Source: DASRFA01 sp035651755 (GTDB taxonomy: Bacteria; Desulfobacterota; Binatia; UBA12015). Taken from it: DNA of 64,000 bases. The first letter of the stretch is position 1. Every line of letters starts with the position of its first letter. Under the pieces are notes generated by a model. The model was not told the DNA's origin. It was given only the letters and a program-made list of their open reading frames with translations, and did no database searches. A program made the position numbers and the translations under genes. Below, piece by piece: positions 1 to 7,353 of the stretch. The stretch covers positions 130,048-194,047 of the forward strand of contig DASRFA010000017.1 of NCBI GenBank assembly GCA_035651755.1, given 5' to 3'.

Positions 1-411
1 CGGATCCGACAGGTAGGCCGACTCCGCCATGTAGACGACGTCGGAGAGCGCGATCACGCTGCAGCCCAGGCCGACTGCAGGTCCGTTGACGGCGGCAATC
101 ACCGGCACGCGGCAACGGATCATGTTGAACACGAGCTCGCGGCCCTCCGCGATCACCTCGCGTCGTAGATCGCGGTCGTTCGTCATCCGGTCGAGGAGGT
201 CGAAGTCGCCGCCGGCCGAGAACGCGCGCCCTTCGCCCGTGATGACGGCGACGCGCGCGTCGCGATCCGAATCGAGCAGCGGAAAGACGCACGTCAGCCC
301 GAGGTGCAGGTCGTCGTTGACGGCGTTCAGCTGGTCCGGGCGGCAGAGCCGCACGATGCGGACCGGGCCGTCCGATTCGACGCGCACGGCGTCGGGAAGC
401 GGGTAGTTCAT
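1..411 (-). CDS. Enoyl-CoA hydratase/isomerase family protein (3' end cut by window edge)
   Basis: The first 137 residues of a crotonase-fold protein are present; the rest lies beyond base 1. Visible crotonase landmarks are the oxyanion-hole segment GRAFSAGGDF (around residues 62-71) and the second loop NGPAVGLGCS (around 108-117). Family members hydrate or isomerise enoyl-CoA thioesters in the cytoplasm. The gene runs in the same direction as two acyl-CoA dehydrogenases just upstream (23 bp gap), so the three probably form a beta-oxidation operon. The ATG at 411 starts directly at the usual N-terminus. The exact substrate cannot be told, and the catalytic glutamates that separate hydratase from isomerase are only partly in view. 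Confidence 0.88.
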   Translation of the reverse strand, partial: MNYPLPDAVRVESDGPVRIVRLCRPDQLNAVNDDLHLGLTCVFPLLDSDRDARVAVITGEGRAFSAGGDFDLLDRMTNDRDLRREVIAEGRELVFNMIRCRVPVIAAVNGPAVGLGCSVIALSDVVYMAESAYLSDP

Positions 412-433
412 GGATCTCGTCTCCGTGGGCTGC

Positions 434-1567
434 TCACGCCACGGGAAGGCCGAGGATCCGCGTGGCGATGATGTTCTTCTGGATCTGCGAGGTCCCGCCC
501 ATGACGCTCTGCGCGCGGCTGTAGAGATAGATCTTCAGCGCGACGTCGTCGCGGTCGACCACCGCGCGCGATCCCGCGACCGAGAGCGCCGCCGCTCCGA
601 CGCTTTGCTCGACCCACGTCATCAGGATCTTGTCGATCGAGCCACCGGGCCCGTGCTCGAGCCCGTCGAGGCGCTCGGAGAGCCTCCGGCGCACGTGCAG
701 CCGCAGCATCTCCGCTTGCACGTGGGCCCACGCGACCGCCTCGCGCTGGTCGCTCCGGAAAGCGCCGGGATCGCGCCGCACCGTCGCCTCGAGGTCCTTG
801 ACGGCCTTCGCGTAGCGCGCGACGTAGCCCACCTCGCCGGGCTCCCGCTCGTGGCTCACGATCGTCATCGCGATGCGCCAGCCTTCGCCGGGCTCGCCGA
901 TCAGGTTGGCGGCGGGCACCCGCGCATCGTCGAACACGACCTGGCCGAACTCCTTGGTGATGCCGTTCATCATCCGGAGCGGCCGCTGCTCGATCCCGGG
1001 CTGGCGCATCGGAACGGCGAACGCGGACAGACCCTTGTGCTTCGGGACGTCCGCGTCGCTGCGCGCGAGCAGGAAGCACCAGTCGGCGACGTCGGAGTAG
1101 CTCGTCCAGATCTTGTGCCCGCGGATGACGTACTCGTCGCCGCGGCGCGTGGCGATCGTCCGGAGCGCGGCGAGGTCGGAGCCGGCGTCGGGCTCGCTGA
1201 AGCCCTGGCACCAGCGCTCGCGCCCGCTGATGAGGCCGGGGAGGAAGCGCTCCTGGACGGAAGGGCTGCCGTGCGTGGTGATCCCGTGCACCAGGTATCC
1301 GAGGCTCGGACGCGGCGGCGCGCCCGCGGCGGCGAGCTCTTCGTCGAGGATCACGTCGAAGACCGGCGGAAGGTCGTGTCCGCCGAAGCGCGACGGCCAG
1401 GAGAGCCCGAAGAAGCCTGCGTCGTAGAGCGCGGTGTGCCATTCGGCCTGTCGCGCCCAGTACTCGTCGTCGGTCGACGAGACCGGCAATCCCGGATTGT
1501 TGTCCGCGATCCAGGCCCGCAGACGCGACCGGAACCGCGCTTCGTCCGGCGAGTCACGGAAGTCCAT
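434..1567 (-). CDS. Acyl-CoA dehydrogenase (377 aa)
   Basis: A full-length acyl-CoA dehydrogenase. The flavin/substrate signature WCQGFSEPDAGSDLAALRT lies near residues 128-146, and the C-terminal helix region MGGTSQIQKNIIATRILGLP ends the protein, as in FadE-type enzymes. It oxidises acyl-CoA to enoyl-CoA, passing electrons to ETF. The position that is the catalytic Glu in MCAD-like enzymes (YEGT) is Gly here (MGGT), so the base must come from elsewhere or from a partner. Its start overlaps the end of the adjacent acyl-CoA dehydrogenase gene by 14 bp. Such coupled pairs include the heteromeric steroid side-chain dehydrogenases (ChsE1-ChsE2), a possible model here. Confidence 0.92.
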   Translation of the reverse strand: MDFRDSPDEARFRSRLRAWIADNNPGLPVSSTDDEYWARQAEWHTALYDAGFFGLSWPSRFGGHDLPPVFDVILDEELAAAGAPPRPSLGYLVHGITTHGSPSVQERFLPGLISGRERWCQGFSEPDAGSDLAALRTIATRRGDEYVIRGHKIWTSYSDVADWCFLLARSDADVPKHKGLSAFAVPMRQPGIEQRPLRMMNGITKEFGQVVFDDARVPAANLIGEPGEGWRIAMTIVSHEREPGEVGYVARYAKAVKDLEATVRRDPGAFRSDQREAVAWAHVQAEMLRLHVRRRLSERLDGLEHGPGGSIDKILMTWVEQSVGAAALSVAGSRAVVDRDDVALKIYLYSRAQSVMGGTSQIQKNIIATRILGLPVA

Positions 1568-2597
1568 CGCGCGCCCCCAGACGCGTGCGCTCGATCTGAC
1601 GCAGCTGCTCGCCGTCGTCCCCGAACCACTGCGCGGAGAGCAACGCCCGGCGCAGGTGGACGTGGACGATGCAGTCCCACGTGTTTCCGATCCCCCCGTG
1701 CACCTGCACGGCGGTCTCGCAGACCGTGCGCGCGGCGCGGGCGCAGTACGCCTTCGCGACGCGCCCGGCAGCCCGAGCTTCGACGGCGTCGAGCTCGTCG
1801 ACCGCCCACGCCGGGTAGAGCGCCGCGCTGAACGCGCCTTCCGTCAAGCAACGAGCCTCGGCGAGCAGGTGCTGAACGGCTTGGAACGTTCCGATGGCGA
1901 CCCCGTATTGCCGCCGCTCCTTCGCGTAGGCCACCGTCACGTCGAGCACGCCCCGTAGGACGCCGACGATGTCCGCGCTCGTGAGCGCGAGGCCGAGCGC
2001 CGTCCAGGCGTCGAGATCGCTCTCGGTGAGGCGCCGCGAATGATCGCGAACGCGGTCCAGCGCCACGCCCGCCGGCAGCCGGCGGATCGCGCGCGTGAGG
2101 TCGGCGCCGTCGCTCGCGCCGTCGGCGGCTGCGAGCGCGAGGTGGTAGCCGTCACCGCCGGGGACGAGGACGTACGCCGCGACGGGCCCCGTGGCCGCGT
2201 GATCGACCGCGAAGATCGGCGCGTCGGTCACGGGGCCGGACGCGACCGCAGGGCCGATCAGGTCGGGCGCGAACGCGACGACCGCGCCGTCGACCGGCGG
2301 CACGCCTGCGCGGCGAGCGAGGTCGGCGGCGAGGATCGGGCCCGCGAACGGGACGTCGGCGACGGCTTCCCCGAGCGCGTCGGCGATGATCGCCGCCTCG
2401 ACGCCGCTCGCGAGCGGAAGCCCGTCGCCGCGGTCGTGGCGGAGATCGAGCCACCCCGCGCCGCGCACGGCGCCCGCGAGGCGCTCGCTCCGACCTCGCT
2501 CGGCGAGGCCCAGGACCGTCCGCGGCCCGAGCTCGCGCGCCATGCGGCGCGCGGTGCGCCGGAGCTCCGCCTGTTCCGGGGTGTCGCGGACGTCCAT
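1554..2597 (-). CDS. Acyl-CoA dehydrogenase, divergent N-terminal half (347 aa)
   Basis: The C-terminal half is clearly an acyl-CoA dehydrogenase: RRQYGVAIGTFQAVQH (around 240) and CETAVQVHGGIGNTWD (around 305). The N-terminal half is Ala/Gly-rich and weakly conserved, as in the small FadE28-like subunits of heteromeric dehydrogenases. The ATG at 2597 (MDVRDTPEQ) is preferred over upstream in-frame codons because it matches the usual N-terminus. The gene overlaps the next acyl-CoA dehydrogenase by 14 bp, so the two are probably co-translated and may form one enzyme. A 91-bp gap separates it from a divergent reductase gene, so promoters for both must lie there. Confidence 0.88.
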   Translation of the reverse strand: MDVRDTPEQAELRRTARRMARELGPRTVLGLAERGRSERLAGAVRGAGWLDLRHDRGDGLPLASGVEAAIIADALGEAVADVPFAGPILAADLARRAGVPPVDGAVVAFAPDLIGPAVASGPVTDAPIFAVDHAATGPVAAYVLVPGGDGYHLALAAADGASDGADLTRAIRRLPAGVALDRVRDHSRRLTESDLDAWTALGLALTSADIVGVLRGVLDVTVAYAKERRQYGVAIGTFQAVQHLLAEARCLTEGAFSAALYPAWAVDELDAVEARAAGRVAKAYCARAARTVCETAVQVHGGIGNTWDCIVHVHLRRALLSAQWFGDDGEQLRQIERTRLGARDGLP

Positions 2598-2688
2598 GGT
2601 GAGAATGGCGCTTCTATCACAGGAGAGTCTGGTTGCAGAAATCGGAAACCGCCCTATCATCGAGCGGCGCGGTCGACGCGCCGAACCC

Positions 2689-3705
2689 ATGCCGCGCGAA
2701 CACGACTACCGCTCGCTCCGGGTGGCGGACGTCGTCGACGAAACCGCCGACGCGCGGTCCTTCGTCCTCGAGATCCCTCCAGAGCACGCGGACGCCTTCG
2801 CGTATGCCGCCGGTCAGTTCTGCGCGTTCCGCGCGACGATCGGCGGCGAGTCGGTCGTCCGCTGCTACTCGATGTCGAGCTCGCCGGCCACGGGCGACCC
2901 GTTCACCGTCACGGTGAAGCGCGTGCCCGGCGGCAAGATGTCGAACTGGATGAACGACACGCTGGTCCGGGGCGACGCGATCGACGTGATGCCGCCGGCC
3001 GGGACGTTCGTGCTGCGCGCCGTCGACACGCCGATCGTCGCCTTTGCGGGCGGCAGCGGGATCACGCCCGTCCTCTCGATCGTCAAGACCGCGCTCGTCG
3101 GCACGGTGCGCGACGTCGCGCTCGTGTACGCGAACCGCGCCCGCGACGGCGTCATCTTCGCGGACGCGCTCGAGGGCCTGCGCCGTCGCTTCCCCGGTCG
3201 CCTTTCGATCCACCACCACCTCGACTCCGAGAGCGGTTTCCTGGACGCCGCGGCATGCGCGGCGCTCGTCGGGGACCGGACGCAGGCGGACTTCTACGTC
3301 TGCGGCCCCGGACCGTACATGGCCATCGTCGAGGAGGGTCTGAAGCGGCGAGGAGTCGGTGCCGATCGCATCTTCGTCGAGCGGTTCGAGCTGCCGGCGG
3401 AGGCAGACGCGACCGGCGACGCCTCCGAGACGGAGTCGATCGTGATCCGGCTCGACGGCCGGAGGCATACGGTCGCGTACCAGCGCGGCGACACCATCCT
3501 CGGCGCCGCTCGACGCGCCGGCCTCAAGCCGCCGTTCGCATGCGAAGCGGGCAACTGCGCGACCTGCATGGCGCATCTCGACGGCGGGCAGGTCACGATG
3601 CGCGCCAACAACGCGCTCGCCGCGGACGAGGTCGACGAGGGATGGATCCTCACCTGCCAATCGATTCCGCGGAGCCCCCAGGTCGTCGTCGACTACGACC
3701 GGTGA
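2689..3705 (+). CDS. Ferredoxin-NADP reductase-type oxidoreductase with C-terminal 2Fe-2S domain (KshB/PaaE-like, 338 aa)
   Basis: An electron-transfer subunit with three parts. The FAD-binding barrel carries RCYSMSSSP (about 62-70), the NAD(P)-binding domain has GGSGITPVLS (about 122) and CGPGPYM (about 204), and a C-terminal plant-type ferredoxin has the cluster cysteines in CEAGNCATC plus a later Cys in TCQS. This order (FNR then ferredoxin) is that of 3-ketosteroid-9alpha-hydroxylase reductase KshB, PaaE and similar enzymes, which feed electrons from NAD(P)H to oxygenases. The Rieske oxygenase at 10806-12095 is the obvious candidate partner in this window. The ATG at 2689 gives a typical N-terminus. 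Confidence 0.93.
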   Translation: MPREHDYRSLRVADVVDETADARSFVLEIPPEHADAFAYAAGQFCAFRATIGGESVVRCYSMSSSPATGDPFTVTVKRVPGGKMSNWMNDTLVRGDAIDVMPPAGTFVLRAVDTPIVAFAGGSGITPVLSIVKTALVGTVRDVALVYANRARDGVIFADALEGLRRRFPGRLSIHHHLDSESGFLDAAACAALVGDRTQADFYVCGPGPYMAIVEEGLKRRGVGADRIFVERFELPAEADATGDASETESIVIRLDGRRHTVAYQRGDTILGAARRAGLKPPFACEAGNCATCMAHLDGGQVTMRANNALAADEVDEGWILTCQSIPRSPQVVVDYDR

Positions 3706-3727
3706 CCGGCCGCCTCTCGCACCGAGG

Positions 3728-4681
3728 TCAGAGCTCTCGCGACAGCGCGGCGACGAACGCCTGCGTCCGGTCGCGCGACTCGATGCGCGATTCGCGATCG
3801 GGTCCGACGGCGAGGATCCGAACCGCGAGGTCGGTCACGCCCGCGTCGCGGAACGCGCGCAGCCGGTCGACGACGGTCGACTCGTCCCCTGCAGCGAGGA
3901 TGTCGCCGACGTCGGTCGCGTCGCCGTGCTCGAGCAGCCGCTGGTAGTTCGGGCAGAAGTCGGCGTGCCCGAGCACCCGGTTCGCTCGCGCGCGCGCGCC
4001 GTCGACCTCGTCGTTCCGGCAGATCGTCACGGGAACGCCGGCGACGACGCGCGGAGCGGGCCTCCCGGCCGCGGCAGCGGCGCGCGCGATGCGCGGGACG
4101 ACGTGGTCGGCGACGGCGCGCACGTCGGCCATCCAGAGGATCGTTCCCAAAGCGTTCTCGCCGGCGATGCGGAGCATGACGGGACCGAGCGCGGCGAGGA
4201 GGATCGGATTCGGCGACGCGTCGGTGACGTCGATCGGGCTGTGCACGCGGTACGCGTCGTTCTCGACGTCGACGGAGCCCGGACCGCGGAGCGCGGCGTT
4301 CAGCACCTCCAGGTAGTCGCGCATCTGGCGCGCCGGACGCTCGTAGGAGAGCCCGAGCATGTCCTGGATGACCCAGTGGTGCGACGTGCCGAGGCCCAGG
4401 GTGAATCGGCCCTCGCACACCGCCTGGACGGACAGGGCCTCCTGCGCCATCGCGATCGGATGGCGCGTCTGGATCGGCAAGACGGCGGTCCCGAGCTCGA
4501 TGCGCTCGGTCGCGAGGCCGATGACGGTGATGGCCGTGAGCGCGTCGAAGTCGCCGGGGATCTGAGGCACCCAGACGGAGGAAAAGCCTGCGCGCTCGGC
4601 CGCCTGTGCATCGGCGACGAGCTGAGCGACCTTCTGGCGATAGCGCCCCTTTTCCGGGCCCATCATGAGACCGATCCGCAT
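3728..4681 (-). CDS. LLM-class (luciferase-like) F420/FMN-dependent oxidoreductase (317 aa)
   Basis: A luciferase-like TIM-barrel oxidoreductase. The opening strand MRIGLMMGPE, WVPQIPGDFDALTA (about 43-56) and ELGTAVLPIQTRHPIAMAQ (about 72) are typical of the F420-dependent actinobacterial-type branch. Members use F420H2 or FMNH2 to oxidise or reduce alcohols, ketones or C=C bonds. The ATG at 4681 is chosen over one 33 bp upstream because the family N-terminus begins there. It converges with the KshB-like reductase (22 bp gap) and is divergent from a TetR gene across 176 bp, which suggests control by that regulator. F420 versus FMN use cannot be settled from the sequence alone. Confidence 0.88.
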   Translation of the reverse strand: MRIGLMMGPEKGRYRQKVAQLVADAQAAERAGFSSVWVPQIPGDFDALTAITVIGLATERIELGTAVLPIQTRHPIAMAQEALSVQAVCEGRFTLGLGTSHHWVIQDMLGLSYERPARQMRDYLEVLNAALRGPGSVDVENDAYRVHSPIDVTDASPNPILLAALGPVMLRIAGENALGTILWMADVRAVADHVVPRIARAAAAAGRPAPRVVAGVPVTICRNDEVDGARARANRVLGHADFCPNYQRLLEHGDATDVGDILAAGDESTVVDRLRAFRDAGVTDLAVRILAVGPDRESRIESRDRTQAFVAALSREL

Positions 4682-4764
4682 CGTCGTCTCCCTTTCGCGA
4701 TTGCGCCCGGACACTAGCCCGTACCGGCACGGGTGGCAATTTGATTCTCATTTTGGGAGAGTGA

Positions 4765-4777
4765 CGTTTCGGAAACG
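4765..4777. promoter_or_regulatory. 13-bp palindrome, candidate TetR operator
   Basis: CGTTTC-G-GAAACG is a perfect 6-bp inverted repeat in the 176-bp gap between the divergent luciferase-like gene and a TetR gene. Its position suits an operator for the TetR protein; this is inference from position and symmetry. Confidence 0.35.
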
Positions 4778-4857
4778 CGCGGTCGGGCGCGAAGAGCGGC
4801 CGTGCCGACGGCGCGTCCATGGCGACGCAACCGCACGTGCACTAAGGAAGGCCTTTC

Positions 4858-5532
4858 ATGGCGGGCGTGGACGAGTCGAAGGACGACGACGCACGAGGCT
4901 GGCGCCACCGCGCGGTCTCGAAGAGCTTGCAGGCTGCTCGCACGCGCGCCGAGCAGCGCGTCCAGCGCCTTCTCGATGCGGCGTTCGCGCTGATCGACGA
5001 GCGCGGCACGAGCGAGTTCACGATCCAGGAGGTCGTCGATCGCTCGAAGCAGTCGCTGCGCGGCTTCTACCAGTACTTCGAGGGAAAGGACGAGCTGCTG
5101 TTCGCGCTGCTCGAGGAGAGCATCCGCGAGGCGCTGGACGATCTGCGCTCGGCGGTGGAGTCCGAGTCCGAGCCGCTCGCGCGGCTTCGCGCCTTCACGA
5201 TCCGCCTGCACGAGTGGTGCGAGCCGCTAGGGCCACGCCGCAAGCGCGGGGCTCACAACCGCGTGCCGATCTCGGAATTCTCGCTGCAGCTCGCGCTCAA
5301 GGATGCGGGCCGCCTGTCCGCCGCGATGGCACCGATCTCCCGCATGCTGATCGAGCTGCTCGAGGCCGCGGTCGCCGCGGGCGCGTTGCGGACGACCGAG
5401 ACGCGGCGCGCCGCCGTGCTGATCCAGCAAACCGTCATGCACGGCTGGCTCATGAACCGCCTCGTCCAGAGCCCGCGCGCGCGCGTCACGGCGCAGGACG
5501 CCTGGGAGTTCTGCCTCCACGGGTTGTCATAG
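4858..5532 (+). CDS. TetR/AcrR family transcriptional regulator (224 aa)
   Basis: The DNA-binding helix-turn-helix lies at about residues 40-85, with FTIQEVVDRSKQSLRGFYQYF and KDELLFALLE following the normal TetR pattern. The C-terminal two-thirds is helical and would hold an unknown ligand, possibly an acyl-CoA or a catabolic intermediate given the neighbourhood. It has a basic, low-complexity N-terminal leader of about 35 residues. It lies divergently from the luciferase-like oxidoreductase gene and probably represses it and itself. A strong hairpin starts immediately after its TAG stop. Confidence 0.92.
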   Translation: MAGVDESKDDDARGWRHRAVSKSLQAARTRAEQRVQRLLDAAFALIDERGTSEFTIQEVVDRSKQSLRGFYQYFEGKDELLFALLEESIREALDDLRSAVESESEPLARLRAFTIRLHEWCEPLGPRRKRGAHNRVPISEFSLQLALKDAGRLSAAMAPISRMLIELLEAAVAAGALRTTETRRAAVLIQQTVMHGWLMNRLVQSPRARVTAQDAWEFCLHGLS

Positions 5533-5581
5533 CGAGGGGCTCGCGCCCCTCGCCCCACTCCCGCGGGCTCGCTCTGCTCGC
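5533..5581. repeat. Dispersed intergenic repeat, copy A: hairpin plus conserved tail
   Basis: A hairpin CGAGGGGC-TCGC-GCCCCTCG (5533-5552) sits directly behind the TetR stop codon and is followed by CCCCACTCCCGCGGGCTCGC and TCTGCTCGC (5553-5581). The tail recurs, with one indel and two mismatches, as the reverse complement of 55631-55660, again beside a hairpin. The hairpin may also serve as a transcription terminator between the convergent genes, though no T-run follows. Confidence 0.7.
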
Positions 5582-5619
5582 ACGACGGGATGCCACGGTG
5601 CCCTCTGCGCGGTGCAGTC

Positions 5620-6666
5620 TCAGACGCGCACGAGCCCTCGTGGGAGCGGCACCTTGACGTCGAGGTAGGTCACGATCCCCGGCGGCGCGGCGACCACGAC
5701 CGGGATCGCATTCACGGCCGGCATGGCCGTCATGATGTGGCCGAGCACCATGAAGTCGGCGAGGGTCTCGGCCTGGAAGTCGGGCGGAGGGAGGAATTGC
5801 ACCTTCGCGTGGACGGTGGGACGTCCCTGCACCTCGATCACCCAACCGTCCTCGATCTGCCAGTCGGGCTCGAGGGTGAACGCCTTCTTCCAGCGGACGT
5901 TCAGCTCCACGACGGTCCGGTCGCCGACCCGGCCCCGCCAGCTGGCAGCGACGCCGGCGACACAGCCCGCCGCGATCTGCCACGAGCCGAGGTCGAGGTC
6001 CGTCGTCGTCTTGGCGTGCTCCGAGACGCAGACGACGTCGTCGAGCTCGACACCGAGCGCGTCCGCCACCATCGCCACGGCCTCGCTGAAAACCGCCGTG
6101 CCCTCCGCCGTCATCGATTGAAGGTCGGGGTCGTCGATCGGCCGGCCGAATCCCGCGGGGATCTCCGTTGCGGGCGAGTCGTAGGCGGCGGTGTGCGCGG
6201 CCTCGTTCACCGTGATCTTGTCGACCCGATCGGACATGCCGGCGAGCACGAGGCCGAGCAGCTCGAGCAATCCGGGGCTGATACCGGTGCCGAAGAGCGA
6301 CGAGCGGCCGCGCTCGCATGCGGCGACCAGCCGCTCGCGATCCGGCCCGAGGCGCCGGCCGTTGATGAACGCCGCCGTGCTGACGACGTTCGCTCCGGCT
6401 TCCAGGATCCGAACGAGCTCGTCGATCGACGGCCACATCGGATTGTAGACGACGCAGTCGGGCCGCAGGGCGAGCAGAGCGTCGACGTCGTGCGTGGCGG
6501 TCACGCCCAGTCGCTCCAGACCGCACAGCTCCCCGACGTCGCGCCCGACCTTGTCGGGCGACCACGCATAGCAGCCGACCAGCTCCAGCCCGGGATTCCG
6601 GGCGATCGCCGCCACCGACTGTCGACCGACGTTTCCCGTGGTCCACTGCACGACTCGAAGCCTCAT
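5620..6666 (-). CDS. Dihydrodipicolinate reductase-like NAD(P)-dependent protein (348 aa)
   Basis: An N-terminal Rossmann fold (VVQWTTGNVGRQSVAAI, residues 5-21) is followed by the dinucleotide-binding and dimerisation pattern of the 'dihydrodipicolinate reductase' homologues common in actinobacterial and proteobacterial catabolic clusters. This group is related to 2,4-diaminopentanoate dehydrogenase and is not expected to act in lysine synthesis. It has VVSTAAFINGRRLG (about 94) and a conserved FGTGISPGLLEL (about 122). It is transcribed with a downstream-facing TetR gene just upstream (24 bp gap). The substrate is unknown; a role in the surrounding lipid or ring catabolism is inferred. Confidence 0.82.
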   Translation of the reverse strand: MRLRVVQWTTGNVGRQSVAAIARNPGLELVGCYAWSPDKVGRDVGELCGLERLGVTATHDVDALLALRPDCVVYNPMWPSIDELVRILEAGANVVSTAAFINGRRLGPDRERLVAACERGRSSLFGTGISPGLLELLGLVLAGMSDRVDKITVNEAAHTAAYDSPATEIPAGFGRPIDDPDLQSMTAEGTAVFSEAVAMVADALGVELDDVVCVSEHAKTTTDLDLGSWQIAAGCVAGVAASWRGRVGDRTVVELNVRWKKAFTLEPDWQIEDGWVIEVQGRPTVHAKVQFLPPPDFQAETLADFMVLGHIMTAMPAVNAIPVVVAAPPGIVTYLDVKVPLPRGLVRV

Positions 6667-6690
6667 CGGGAGTCCTTTCGTTCTTCGCGG

Positions 6691-7269
6691 TCAGCGGAGC
6701 GGGAGGATCTTCCGGGCCTGCTTCAGGAGCTCCGCGCGCAGGGTGTCGTCGTCGAGATCCACGACGAGCGGATGGACGACCGCCCCTGCGATCGCCGAGG
6801 CGAGCACCGCCGCCTGGACGCGTGCCCGCCGGCGCGAGTCGCCGCCCATCAGCAGCCGGTTCACGCGCTCCATCACGCGCCGGAAAGGCTCGTGCTCCTC
6901 GAGGAAGCGCAGCATGACCGGGTCTCGCTGGAGGACGCCCGCCACGCGTCGGCGCTCGACCGCGAGGTCGATCATCGCCGCCACCAGCAGCTCGCGCGCG
7001 CGCGAGCGCGACCTCTCCGCCTCGGCCGCGGTCACGGCCGCGTCGAGCCGGGCCAGGATCACCTGCGCCACCGCGAGGACGATCTCGTCCTTGGTCTTGT
7101 AGTGGTGGTAGACGGCCGCCTTCGTCACTCCGATCGCATCCGCGATCATCTGGAGCGACGTTCCGCTGACACCGTGCTCGGCGAACAGGACCAGCGCCGC
7201 TTCGACGATGGGCGCCTGGGCGGCCGTGTACGCGGCGGCGCTTGGAAAGCCGGCGGTCGCGGGATCCAT
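6691..7269 (-). CDS. TetR family regulator controlling the paired palindromes (192 aa)
   Basis: The helix-turn-helix occupies about residues 30-75 (GTSLQMIADAIGVTKAAVYHH, then YKTKDEIVLAV). The C-terminal domain is typical of ligand-sensing TetR proteins. The start codon at 7269 is only 7 bp from a 20-bp near-palindrome, and a second perfect palindrome follows, both in the gap to a divergent gene at 7354. The layout argues for autoregulation and control of the 7354 gene. Because the operator crowds the start, the transcript leader must be very short or leaderless; no Shine-Dalgarno is visible. It probably forms a transcription unit with the reductase-like gene downstream. Confidence 0.92.
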   Translation of the reverse strand: MDPATAGFPSAAAYTAAQAPIVEAALVLFAEHGVSGTSLQMIADAIGVTKAAVYHHYKTKDEIVLAVAQVILARLDAAVTAAEAERSRSRARELLVAAMIDLAVERRRVAGVLQRDPVMLRFLEEHEPFRRVMERVNRLLMGGDSRRRARVQAAVLASAIAGAVVHPLVVDLDDDTLRAELLKQARKILPLR

Positions 7270-7276
7270 GTCTTCC

Positions 7277-7319
7277 GACTAGCCGATCGGCTTGTCGTCG
7301 ACTAGCCGATCGGCTAGTC
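7277..7319. promoter_or_regulatory. Tandem 20-bp palindromic TetR operators
   Basis: Two copies of the same palindrome lie between the divergent TetR and 7354 genes. Copy 2 (7300-7319), GACTAGCCGATCGGCTAGTC, is a perfect 20-bp inverted repeat. Copy 1 (7277-7296) differs at one base in its right arm (CTTGTC for CTAGTC). Centres are 23 bp apart, about two helical turns, so two dimers could bind nearly the same face. Position and symmetry identify them as operators; binding itself is inferred. Confidence 0.8.
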
Positions 7320-7353
7320 TCGGCGACGACGCGAGCACCGGAGGGACGGGGCC

